A stretch of DNA of 18,116 bases. It comes from Eubacterium sp. UBA3279 (GTDB lineage: Bacteria; Bacillota; Clostridia; Lachnospirales; Lachnospiraceae). A model generated the notes under the pieces. It searched no databases. It was not told the DNA's origin and saw nothing but the letters and a program-made list of their open reading frames with translations. The position numbers were made by a program, and so were the translations under genes. The stretch covers positions 76,872-94,987 of the forward strand of contig DETV01000067.1 in assembly GCA_002361775.1 (NCBI GenBank). Direction: 5' to 3'. Each line of letters begins with the position of its first letter. The first letter of the stretch is position 1. Shown piece by piece: positions 1 to 6,487 of the stretch.

Positions 1-24
1 GGGGTTCGATTCCCCTACGAACTG
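1..24 (+). tRNA. tRNA 3' end (partial)
   Basis: The first bases form a T arm: GGGG, the loop TTCGATT with the invariant TTC and A58, then CCCC. Seven acceptor-strand bases (ACGAACT) and one unpaired G follow. The rest of the gene lies left of the window, so the anticodon is unseen. No CCA is encoded. An A1-U72 pair with discriminator G73 would fit tRNA-Trp, but this is only a hint. The terminator just downstream supports a real transcription unit end. Confidence 0.65.
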
Positions 25-29
25 TTTTT

Positions 30-63
30 AAGAAATCTTTGTTATACAAAGGTTTCTTTTTTT
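30..63 (+). terminator. Rho-independent terminator after the tRNA
   Basis: A 12-base stem with one G-U-type position (AAGAAATCTTTG with CAAAGGTTTCTT, 5-base loop) runs straight into a T tract. It begins six bases after the tRNA tail and is oriented to end tRNA transcription. Confidence 0.8.
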
Positions 64-93
64 ATGTCCTGAAAAATTTGCAGACATTCACCA

Positions 94-143
94 ATTTTAT
101 AAAAGCTTTCCTTCTTCCCAAAGCTGGAAAGCTTTTATAAAAT
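94..143. terminator. Perfect 18-bp inverted repeat between convergent genes, probable terminator
   Basis: Arms 94-111 and 126-143 are exact reverse complements (18 bp, 14-base loop). The outer ends are A/T rich (ATTTTATAAAA), so either transcript would finish in a U-rich arm. It sits 11 bases past the stop of the MATE remnant, where a terminator for the patB/MATE transcript is expected. No long free U tract follows on the minus strand, so termination strength is uncertain. Confidence 0.6.
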
Positions 144-154
144 CATATTTTTTA

Positions 155-658
155 TCACCTTTTTACCCGGAATATTCTCATCCCAATCAGGCACACCATC
201 GCTTCTGTCATCGGAAACGCCAGCCACACACCTATGATTTTCCACATATAAGCCATAAAAAATGCCATAGGCACAATCAGTACAATGCCTCTCAGCAGTG
301 ACACAATATGCGCCGGAACTGCCCTCTCCGTAGAGGTAAAATATGTGGAGATCACAATATTAAAGCCTGCAAATGGCAGAGCCGTGAAATACAACCGTAT
401 GCCTTCCACAGCGATCATCTGAAGACGACGATCATTTTCACTGTTAAAGACAGCCGCTACTCCGGTATTTCCTTCCAGTCTCAGCATAAGAATATTAAAA
501 ATAATATTGACCAGTCCGTTTGTTCCCAGCCCCTTTGACACGAAAAATGTATCTGCCAGTATATAACAGGACAGTCCGATCATACCCAGCACATTCAATG
601 ACGTATAGCGGGCAAATTCCCCAAAACATTTTTCTTCGGATCCTACCTTAGAATACAT
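155..658 (-). pseudogene. MATE-family multidrug transporter remnant with two in-frame internal deletions
   Basis: The open frame is 167 codons, against about 440-460 for the MATE (MepA/DinF-like) family. Three separated family blocks are fused in frame. The first is an N-terminal block with the first membrane segment (to about residue 49, ending GLGTNGL). The second is a short middle block (about 50-69, FNILMLRLEGNTGVAA). The third is the C-terminal block (about 70-167, FNSENDRRLQ to the end) with the last membrane segments. About 280 residues, including most of both six-helix halves, are missing, so transport activity is very unlikely. The frame starts inside the last codons of the upstream lyase gene (11-base overlap), suggesting the ancestral gene was translationally coupled to it. 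A short expressed membrane protein cannot be excluded. The block assignments rest on recalled family sequences. Confidence 0.75.
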
Positions 659-1856
659 AAGCTTTTAACCTCTCAAAAGCTTCTTTTACTCTTGAAAATG
701 GCAAAGCCAGATTCATGCGGATAGAATATTCTCCGTGGAAGGCTCTTCCATCCTGCCAGAGAACTCCCACTTCATACCCTGCATCCAGCAGTTCATCCAT
801 TGTTTTTCCCTTTTCTTTACACCACTGAGTACAATCCAGAAACAGCATATACGTTCCCTGAGGTTTCGATACCTTTACTCCTGAAAAATGCTTGTCAATA
901 TATTCGCAGGCAAAATCCACATTTTCACCGATCACCTGTCGCATTTCTTTTACCCACTCTTCACCTTCTTCACAATATGCTCCCAAAAGTGCGTACATTG
1001 ACATCACATTCATCTCATTGTATCGGCAAAGGGAAGATTCTTTTTCCATCCGGTCTCTCAGCCAGGAATTATAAATAATATGGTAACTTCCCACCAGACC
1101 TGCCAGATTAAAGGTTTTGGACGGAGCATAAAAAGCTATCGTTCTGTTTTTTGCATCCTCAGATACAGACTGAGTAGGAACATGGTGATTTCCATATAAA
1201 ATAATGTCAGACCAGATTTCATCAGATACCACATACACATCGTATTTTTTGAACAATTCCATGGCTTTTTTAATTTCCCACTCTTCCCACACACGGCCTG
1301 CCGGATTGTGAGGAGAACAAAAAACTGTGGCATGGATTTTCTGGGTTTTGATTTTTTCTTCCATATCTTCAAAATCCATTCTCCAGACACCGTTTTCATC
1401 TTTTACCAGAGGGCTGTGTACCAGATCAAATCCATTATTTTCCAGAGAACTGGTAAATCCGATATATGTAGGGGAATGAAGAAGAACTTTATCTCCCTGA
1501 GAACAGAATACCCGCAATGCATTTACCACACCGCCCAGCACTCCATTTTCGTATCCGATACATTCCGGTGTCAGATCACAGGCTCCATTTCTACTTTTCT
1601 GCCAGTGAATAATTTTTTCAAAGTACTCTTCTCTCGGATCAAAATACCCGAAAGTGGGATGCTCCAGTCTTTTTCTCATTGCCTCCTGAATAGTGGGAAC
1701 AACGGGAAAATTCATATCTGCCACCCACATAGGAACCGTGTCAAATCCCTCTCGAAGTTTTACTCCCCGTTTGTAGGGAGAGAAAGAATCAGGAAGATCC
1801 ACTGCAATGGAATCCTTTCCATGTCTGTCAATCACAGATACAAAATCGTACTTCAT
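648..1856 (-). CDS. patB: PatB/MalY-type PLP-dependent C-S lyase (cystathionine beta-lyase/aminotransferase fold)
   Basis: This 402-residue fold-type I PLP enzyme matches the normal MalY/PatB length. Visible motifs are the N-terminal VPMWVADMNF typical of this subfamily, SPHNPAGRVW with N184, SDEIWSDI with D212 (contacts the cofactor ring nitrogen), and APSKTFNLAGL with K247 as the probable PLP-linked lysine. The family cleaves C-S bonds of cystathionine or related thioethers in the cytoplasm, giving pyruvate, ammonia and a thiol; some members (MalY) also have regulatory roles. An AAGGAG-like site lies about 11 bases before the ATG. The 3' end overlaps a decayed MATE gene, so the pair may once have been a lyase-plus-exporter operon. 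Substrate cannot be read from sequence, and the symbol denotes the family. Confidence 0.9.
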   Translation of the reverse strand: MKYDFVSVIDRHGKDSIAVDLPDSFSPYKRGVKLREGFDTVPMWVADMNFPVVPTIQEAMRKRLEHPTFGYFDPREEYFEKIIHWQKSRNGACDLTPECIGYENGVLGGVVNALRVFCSQGDKVLLHSPTYIGFTSSLENNGFDLVHSPLVKDENGVWRMDFEDMEEKIKTQKIHATVFCSPHNPAGRVWEEWEIKKAMELFKKYDVYVVSDEIWSDIILYGNHHVPTQSVSEDAKNRTIAFYAPSKTFNLAGLVGSYHIIYNSWLRDRMEKESSLCRYNEMNVMSMYALLGAYCEEGEEWVKEMRQVIGENVDFACEYIDKHFSGVKVSKPQGTYMLFLDCTQWCKEKGKTMDELLDAGYEVGVLWQDGRAFHGEYSIRMNLALPFSRVKEAFERLKAYVF

Positions 1857-1880
1857 AACTTAGCCTTCTCCTTATAACGT

Positions 1881-1923
1881 AAAATAATGCCAGAGTCAAA
1901 CCTGCTGACCCTGACATTATTTT
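1881..1923 (-). terminator. Terminator of the copA-csoR-copZ operon
   Basis: The 9-bp outer stem AAAATAATG/CATTATTTT (1881-1889 with 1915-1923) continues, with mismatches, into an inner GTCA/TGAC helix. On the minus strand the stem ends in a T-rich tract (CATTATTTTACG). It lies 74 bases past the copZ stop, in the right orientation to end the copper operon before patB. Confidence 0.7.
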
Positions 1924-1947
1924 ATCCTGATTTGCAAAAATATGCAA
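1919..1947 (-). promoter_or_regulatory. Candidate patB promoter overlapping the upstream terminator
   Basis: On the minus strand TTGCAT (1942-1947) is followed after exactly 17 bases by TAAAAT (1919-1924), respectively 4/6 and 5/6 matches to the housekeeping consensus. The -10 element lies in the outer base of the terminator stem. Transcription would start near 1912, inside the hairpin, so the patB transcript would lack one arm and escape termination. Confidence 0.5.
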
Positions 1948-1996
1948 GACACTTACTATAAAAGTACCCAGTATCTTATCTCATATTCACTTATTT

Positions 1997-2194
1997 TCAA
2001 ATTTCTTCCACATCAAATCCCAGATCATCCATAACTTCTTTTGCTTTCGCCACACAGTTTGCGCATCCTTCTACAGTTACGGTTTTATCTGCCAGGGACA
2101 CCTTAAAATCCAGTCCTGCTGCATTCATTCCTTTGGTGATTCTCTCCACGCATTTTTCACAATGCATATCTTCTGCTTTTAATACTGTTGCCAT
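1997..2194 (-). CDS. copZ: CopZ-like copper chaperone (HMA domain) with an extra CxxC motif
   Basis: This is a 65-residue single heavy-metal-associated domain. The metal site is M10-H-C12-E-K-C15, the MxCxxC loop that binds Cu(I) in CopZ and Atx1 proteins. The protein should carry Cu(I) in the cytoplasm and deliver it to CopA or CsoR. The ATG at 2194 is chosen because AAAGGAG (2204-2210) lies 9 bases upstream; a longer frame to 2239 would run into csoR and lacks such a site. It is the last gene of the operon, 14 bases after the csoR stop. Oddly, a second pair C44-A-N-C47 lies where the final strand and helix of the domain meet, a position normally without cysteines. Confidence 0.88.
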   Translation of the reverse strand: MATVLKAEDMHCEKCVERITKGMNAAGLDFKVSLADKTVTVEGCANCVAKAKEVMDDLGFDVEEI

Positions 2195-2208
2195 AATTTT
2201 CTTCTCCT

Positions 2209-2520
2209 TTACTTCATTAATTTTTTTATTGTTCCACATAACTCATCCACCGCTTCTTCATTTCCCGCACGAATATCATTTACCACGCAGGTTTTAATAT
2301 GATTTGCCAGCAGATTTTTATTAAAACTGTTGAGGGCTGACTGAATGGCAGAAACCTGCGTCAGTATATCCACACAATACCTGTCTTCCTCCACCATATT
2401 TTTTATGCCCCGAATCTGTCCTTCAATACGGTTCAAACGATGGATCAGATCTTTGTATTCTTTTTCATCTCTCACTTTATGTCTGCACTCACTGCAGCAT
2501 TTTCCACAGGTTTCACTCAT
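2209..2520 (-). CDS. csoR: CsoR-family Cu(I)-sensing transcriptional repressor
   Basis: The protein has 103 residues, all-helical, with the CsoR/RcnR core (HRLNRIEGQIRGIKNMVEEDRYC). The C-H-C copper ligand set is complete: C49, H74 and C78, with the same 25- and 4-residue spacing as C36/H61/C65 of Mycobacterium tuberculosis CsoR. This favours Cu(I) over the Ni/Co (RcnR) or formaldehyde (FrmR) branches. CsoR tetramers bind a GC-centred palindrome and release it when loaded with copper; a matching palindrome lies at 4813-4833 upstream of copA. A strong AGGAGG site precedes the ATG. The first 15 residues form a Cys/His-rich tail (C5, C8, C9, C12, H14) beyond the usual core, possibly an additional metal site. 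The gene lies 29 bases after the copA stop. Confidence 0.93.
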   Translation of the reverse strand: MSETCGKCCSECRHKVRDEKEYKDLIHRLNRIEGQIRGIKNMVEEDRYCVDILTQVSAIQSALNSFNKNLLANHIKTCVVNDIRAGNEEAVDELCGTIKKLMK

Positions 2521-2549
2521 TCTTTTTCCTCCTACAGTTTCAAATTCTA

Positions 2550-4790
2550 TTATAATTTCAGCCTTCTCAGCCGCAGGGCATTACTTACTACAAATACAGA
2601 ACTGAAGGACATAGCAAGACCGGCAATCATAGGATTTAACAGCGGACCGCCAAAAGCATATAAAAGTCCTGCCGCCACAGGGATTCCACAACTGTTAAAG
2701 GCAAAGGCCCAAAACAGATTTTCCTTGATATTCCGTATCGTTGCTCTTGAAAGCTTCACTGCCCGGTACACATCTTCCAGATCTGAACGCATCAGCACAA
2801 TATCGCTGGATTCCATAGCAATATCGCTGCCGCTTCCTATAGCCACTCCTATATCTGCCTGTGCCAGCGCCGGAGCATCATTGATGCCATCCCCCACCAT
2901 CAGCACAATATTTCCTTCTTTTTGCAGTTTTTGTACTACTGCCGCCTTATCCTGAGGGAGTACCTCAGCAATCACTTCATCTGCATGTACCTGCTGACCG
3001 ATATATTCTGCGGTTCTTCTGTTATCCCCTGTGAGCATATAAACTTTCATTCCCGCTTTTTTCATCTGGTCGATAGCATTCCGGCTGGTTTCCTTCAATG
3101 TGTCTGCCACACTGATAATTCCTTCCATCTGTCCGTCCATCACCACAAACATAGGTGTCTGCCCTTTAGCAGCTATTTTCTCTGCCTCTTTTTCAAATCT
3201 CTCTGTTGAAAAATTCTGTTCCTTTAACAATTTCCTGTTTCCGATCCAGAATTCCTTTCCTTCCAGTTTTGCATGAATTCCCTGTCCCGTAATACTGGAA
3301 AATTCATCGCAGGAGGGAAGTTCTTCTTTCTGCTCTCTCGCTGCTTCCACAATAGCCTTTCCCAGCGGATGCTCCGAAGGCACTTCGCAGGCCCCTGCCA
3401 GCCGAAGCAATTCTTCCTTACTTAATCTTTGGCTGAGAATCTGAACAACCTTTGGTTTCCCTTCTGTCACAGTACCTGTTTTGTCCAGAACCACCGCCTG
3501 CACCTTATGAGTTGTCTCCAAGGCTTCTCCACTTTTAATCAATATTCCGTGGCTGGCTCCCAGTCCAGTGCCCACCATAATTGCCGTAGGAGTCGCCAGA
3601 CCCAAAGCGCAGGGGCAGGCAATAACCAGGACAGATACGAATATTTTCAGGACAAATCCAATAGGATGTCCTGTTACAGCCCACAAAAATGCAGCAACTA
3701 CAGCTATGATCAAAACCGCAGGAACAAAATAACCTGCCACCACATCAGCCATTTTTGAAATAGGAGCTTTCCTTCCCTGGGCATCTTCCATTAACTTGAT
3801 AATCTTTGCCAGAGTAGTATCATTTCCCGTATGGGTCACTTCTATCTCCAACGCTCCATTGTAATTCATGCTTCCGCCGATAACTTCCGCTCCGACTTCT
3901 TTTTCCACAGGAATACTTTCCCCTGTCAGCATGGATTCATCCACACTGGAAACTCCTTTGGCCACAATACCGTCCAGGGGTATTTTGCTTCCCGGGCGGA
4001 TAAACAGAACATCTCCTTTTCTCACCTGCTCCACAGGAATCTCTTCTTCTTTTCCTTCTCTGAGCCGTACTGCCGTATCCGGAGCCAGTTCCATCAGCTT
4101 TCGGATAGCCTCCGAAGTTTTTCCTTTACTCTTGCTCTCAAAATATTTACCCAGCATAACAAGGGTTACCACGACTGCTGCTGATTCATAGTAGAGAGAA
4201 TGGACTGCATGCGCATCGGAAGGAATTCTGACAGTCATCACCAGACTGTACAAAAATGCGCTTCCGGTTCCGATAGCTACCAGGGAATCCATATTTGGAT
4301 GCCCGTGAAACAGGGTCTTAAATCCCACGATATAAAATTTTCTTCCGAAAATCAACACAATAACTGTCAGCAATAACTGGGCCAGCGCATAATTCAAAGG
4401 ATGAGTTTCCATACTCAGAATATCCGGCAAAGGCAGTTTAAAGGGAAGCATATGCCCCATGGAAATATATAAAAGAGGAACTGCAAACAGAATACTACCG
4501 ATTACCCGGCGGCGAATCTTATGTTCCGCTTCTTCCTGTTCCAGCTTTTCTTCTTTTTCCTGCTCTTTCTCCTTTATCTGTTCCAACTGAGCGCCAAATC
4601 CCGCTTTTTCCACCCGCTGAATAATATCATCCGGGGAAACTTTTTCTTCATCATAGGTGATGGTCATTTTATTGGTGGCAAGATTTACATTACTTTCCTC
4701 TACTCCATCCATCTTCCTGGTCACCCGTTCCACTGCCGCAGAACAAGAGGCACAGGTCATTCCTGTAATATCATAACATTCCTGTTTCAT
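2550..4790 (-). CDS. copA: Cu(I)-exporting P1B-type ATPase CopA
   Basis: The protein has 746 residues. It carries one N-terminal HMA domain (M11-T-C13-A-S-C16), a Lys/Glu-rich linker (about 72-92), eight predicted membrane helices, and the P-type core. Visible motifs are the actuator TGES (289-292), the membrane copper site C392-P-C394, the phosphorylated D436 in DKTGT, SEHP (H474-P475) for nucleotide binding, and GDGINDAP (633-640). The last helix carries M727xxS730S731, the Cu(I) class signature. It pumps Cu(I) out of the cytoplasm using ATP. An oddity is the penultimate helix: AFN (F698-N699) stands where Cu(I) pumps usually have Y-N. AAAGGAG lies 7 bases before the ATG. This first gene of the operon is controlled by the promoter and CsoR-type operator just upstream. 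Confidence 0.96.
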   Translation of the reverse strand: MKQECYDITGMTCASCSAAVERVTRKMDGVEESNVNLATNKMTITYDEEKVSPDDIIQRVEKAGFGAQLEQIKEKEQEKEEKLEQEEAEHKIRRRVIGSILFAVPLLYISMGHMLPFKLPLPDILSMETHPLNYALAQLLLTVIVLIFGRKFYIVGFKTLFHGHPNMDSLVAIGTGSAFLYSLVMTVRIPSDAHAVHSLYYESAAVVVTLVMLGKYFESKSKGKTSEAIRKLMELAPDTAVRLREGKEEEIPVEQVRKGDVLFIRPGSKIPLDGIVAKGVSSVDESMLTGESIPVEKEVGAEVIGGSMNYNGALEIEVTHTGNDTTLAKIIKLMEDAQGRKAPISKMADVVAGYFVPAVLIIAVVAAFLWAVTGHPIGFVLKIFVSVLVIACPCALGLATPTAIMVGTGLGASHGILIKSGEALETTHKVQAVVLDKTGTVTEGKPKVVQILSQRLSKEELLRLAGACEVPSEHPLGKAIVEAAREQKEELPSCDEFSSITGQGIHAKLEGKEFWIGNRKLLKEQNFSTERFEKEAEKIAAKGQTPMFVVMDGQMEGIISVADTLKETSRNAIDQMKKAGMKVYMLTGDNRRTAEYIGQQVHADEVIAEVLPQDKAAVVQKLQKEGNIVLMVGDGINDAPALAQADIGVAIGSGSDIAMESSDIVLMRSDLEDVYRAVKLSRATIRNIKENLFWAFAFNSCGIPVAAGLLYAFGGPLLNPMIAGLAMSFSSVFVVSNALRLRRLKL

Positions 4791-4812
4791 AAAAAGACTC
4801 CTTTCTTCCTTT

Positions 4813-4833
4813 ATATACCCCCACGGGGTATAT
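4813..4833. promoter_or_regulatory. CsoR/CopY-type copper operator
   Basis: A 9-bp perfect inverted repeat, ATATACCCC and GGGGTATAT, is separated by three bases. This is the established form of CsoR operators (TACCCC...GGGGTA). It covers the predicted transcription start and lies just downstream of the copA -10 element, so bound CsoR would block initiation. The only copper repressor in the window is encoded in the operon it controls, implying autoregulation. Confidence 0.88.
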
Positions 4834-4837
4834 TTTG

Positions 4838-4866
4838 ATTGTAATCCAGAAATCTTTTTCTGTCAA
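4838..4866 (-). promoter_or_regulatory. Promoter of the copA-csoR-copZ operon
   Basis: On the minus strand a perfect TTGACA (4861-4866) is followed after exactly 17 bases by TACAAT (4838-4843), one mismatch from consensus. The predicted start near 4831 lies in the CsoR operator. Such a strong promoter fits a gene set held off mainly by a repressor. Confidence 0.88.
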
Positions 4867-4912
4867 GAATATTTTTTATATACCAATAATACAGATTTTC
4901 TCCTTTGAAAGA

Positions 4913-5719
4913 TTATTCTTTATCGGATTCCTCTTCTCCTTCACTGGTAAGACTTAAGATGGAACGAATTTCGTCTTCATCTATATTCAGATAAGCAGAC
5001 AATTCTGCCACACTGAATTTTTGCTCCTCACCGTCAGAAATTTCACGAATGGCTTCTTCCAGCTTCCGCACCTTTTCCACCAGATAATCATCCTGAAATT
5101 TTTGCTGTCCCTGCTGATTGGCCCAGAATTCCATTCCCTTTTCTATTTGCTCCTTCATCCATAAGTCTGCTCCGTCATCCGGTATATGTTCCACAGCAAC
5201 AGACAAAAGCGCCATATTTCCTTCCTGAATCAGATCTCCGATAAACAGATCTTCCCGGTAATACTTTTTTGCTTTCTCCATAATCTCCGGAAGATATAAC
5301 TGACTCAGTCTCTCCCAGACAGTTTTATTTCCCTGTGCCAGTTTCCGAAGCAATTCTTCTCTCTCTCCTGCGCTCTCCTGTCTGATACATTGAAGATATT
5401 CTTCATATTCTTTCAGACAGTTTTTGTCTTCTTCTGTCATTTCTGTTTTTTTCAATTCACTCTCAACAGAATCCTGCTTTTCCTGAGTCTCCTGATCATT
5501 CTCTCTGTCTTCTTCCAGATTGATATCCTCTAAAACATTTCCACCAATCTGGATTCCCTGTAAGCGAAGATACTCATAGAGACTTTTTAACTGCTCTGTA
5601 GAAAGCTGATTTTCCCCAAAACAGTTTAAAATATCTTCATGACTGAGATTTTTCTCTTTTTCCTTTGCTGTTTCCATTAACTCTTCCAGCTTTTTCTGGA
5701 ACTGTTTTACATCCATCAT
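4913..5719 (-). CDS. Sigma-70-like protein lacking region 4 (function unknown)
   Basis: This is a 268-residue, very acidic protein. Residues about 25-58 resemble RpoD region 1.1 (LSHEDILNCF, LYEYLRLQGIQI). About 65-120 is an acidic linker. About 131-176 resembles sigma region 2.1-2.2, ending in GDLIQEGNMALL, close to the core-binding DLIQEGN signature. About 185-205 occupies the place of 2.3-2.4 but lacks the usual aromatic and basic -10 residues. About 207-258 looks like region 3 with a helix-turn-helix (SVAELSAYLNIDEDEIRSIL). It stops before any region 4. It may bind RNA polymerase without recognising a promoter normally, for example as an anti-sigma-like competitor or specialised regulator; this is inference. 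Its ATG follows the cyclophilin TAG directly, with AAGGTGG inside that gene's end, so translation is probably coupled. No terminator is visible before copA. Confidence 0.7.
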   Translation of the reverse strand: MMDVKQFQKKLEELMETAKEKEKNLSHEDILNCFGENQLSTEQLKSLYEYLRLQGIQIGGNVLEDINLEEDRENDQETQEKQDSVESELKKTEMTEEDKNCLKEYEEYLQCIRQESAGEREELLRKLAQGNKTVWERLSQLYLPEIMEKAKKYYREDLFIGDLIQEGNMALLSVAVEHIPDDGADLWMKEQIEKGMEFWANQQGQQKFQDDYLVEKVRKLEEAIREISDGEEQKFSVAELSAYLNIDEDEIRSILSLTSEGEEESDKE

Positions 5720-6370
5720 CTAGTCCACCACCTTTATGCTCTCGATAATCGGCTGATCCTTCTTTAACACTGTGCCGTTATTATCCAGAACAGGAGTATC
5801 TTCACAAATCTGATCCACAATCTCCATTCCTTCTGTTACCTGTCCAAAGGCTGCATAGGAACCGTCCAGATGAGGAGCGTCTTCATGCATAATGAAAAAC
5901 TGGGAACTGGCGCTGTCCATATCCTGAGATCTTGCCATGGAAAGAACCCCTCTCACATGAGCCATATCATTTTCCACTCCATTCTCAGAAAATTCTCCCT
6001 TAATTGTCTTTTCTGCACCGCCGGTTCCATTTCCATTCGGGTCTCCTCCCTGGATCATAAAACCGGTGATAATCCGATGAAACGTAAGTCCGTCATAAAA
6101 TCCCTCTTCTGCCAGTTCCACAAAATTTGTTACTGTAATGGGAGCCACGTCTGCATCCAGTTCTGCTTTGATCACTCCATAATCTTTCACCTGAATCTCC
6201 ACGTGGTGTTTTCCCGCAAGCAGTCCTTCCTGAGAACCATCCACATCCTGCACTGTATCTCCACTTTCACTTTTCACTTTTTCCTCTTTGGAACCGCAGC
6301 CGCTGAAAATCCCCAGAGTTGCCACTGCAAGCGCTGCACACATCACCATACTGAAAATCTTTTTCTTCAT
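5720..6370 (-). CDS. Lipoprotein peptidyl-prolyl cis-trans isomerase (cyclophilin)
   Basis: The 216-residue protein starts at the ATG at 6370: AAAGGA lies just upstream and the next residues form a lipoprotein signal (MKKKIFSM, hydrophobic stretch, FSGC with C25 as the lipidated cysteine). An upstream ATG at 6427 would put 19 charged and hydrophobic residues before the signal, so it is rejected. The cyclophilin domain covers about 55-215, with FHRIITGFMIQGGD (R99 corresponds to the catalytic Arg55 of human CypA), SSQFFI (Q157, F159) and LDGSYAAFGQV. It should catalyse proline isomerisation on the outer membrane face, helping fold exported proteins. The position of CypA Trp121 is H167 here, as often in bacterial forms, so cyclosporin sensitivity is probably low. 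The sigma-like gene follows with no gap. Confidence 0.92.
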   Translation of the reverse strand: MKKKIFSMVMCAALAVATLGIFSGCGSKEEKVKSESGDTVQDVDGSQEGLLAGKHHVEIQVKDYGVIKAELDADVAPITVTNFVELAEEGFYDGLTFHRIITGFMIQGGDPNGNGTGGAEKTIKGEFSENGVENDMAHVRGVLSMARSQDMDSASSQFFIMHEDAPHLDGSYAAFGQVTEGMEIVDQICEDTPVLDNNGTVLKKDQPIIESIKVVD

Positions 6371-6403
6371 TTTACTTTTCCTTTCTTTAGAAATAAACAA
6401 AAA

Positions 6404-6451
6404 GAATATTGATACATACTCAGACACCAGATCTGAGATGTACCAATATTC
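6404..6451 (-). terminator. Terminator after carB
   Basis: Outer stem GAATATTG/CAATATTC (6404-6411 with 6444-6451), then TACA/TGTA and CTCAGA/TCTGAG helices with small internal loops. On the minus strand it is followed by TTTTTGTTTATTTC. It lies 36 bases past the carB stop and 33 bases before the cyclophilin ATG. A weak -10-like TAGAAT (minus strand, 6448-6453) overlaps the outer stem and might start the cyclophilin transcript; its -35 is poor. Confidence 0.75.
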
Positions 6452-6487
6452 TATTCAGAATTATAACTGTTCAGAATTCATTCTATG

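Noticed and set aside
2195..2239. Longer copZ frame beginning 15 codons upstream
   Set aside because: It would start inside csoR and has no ribosome site; the ATG at 2194 has AAAGGAG at good spacing and begins at the conserved domain edge.
6371..6427. Upstream start for the cyclophilin
   Set aside because: It would place 19 residues before a clean lipoprotein signal and start inside the carB terminator.
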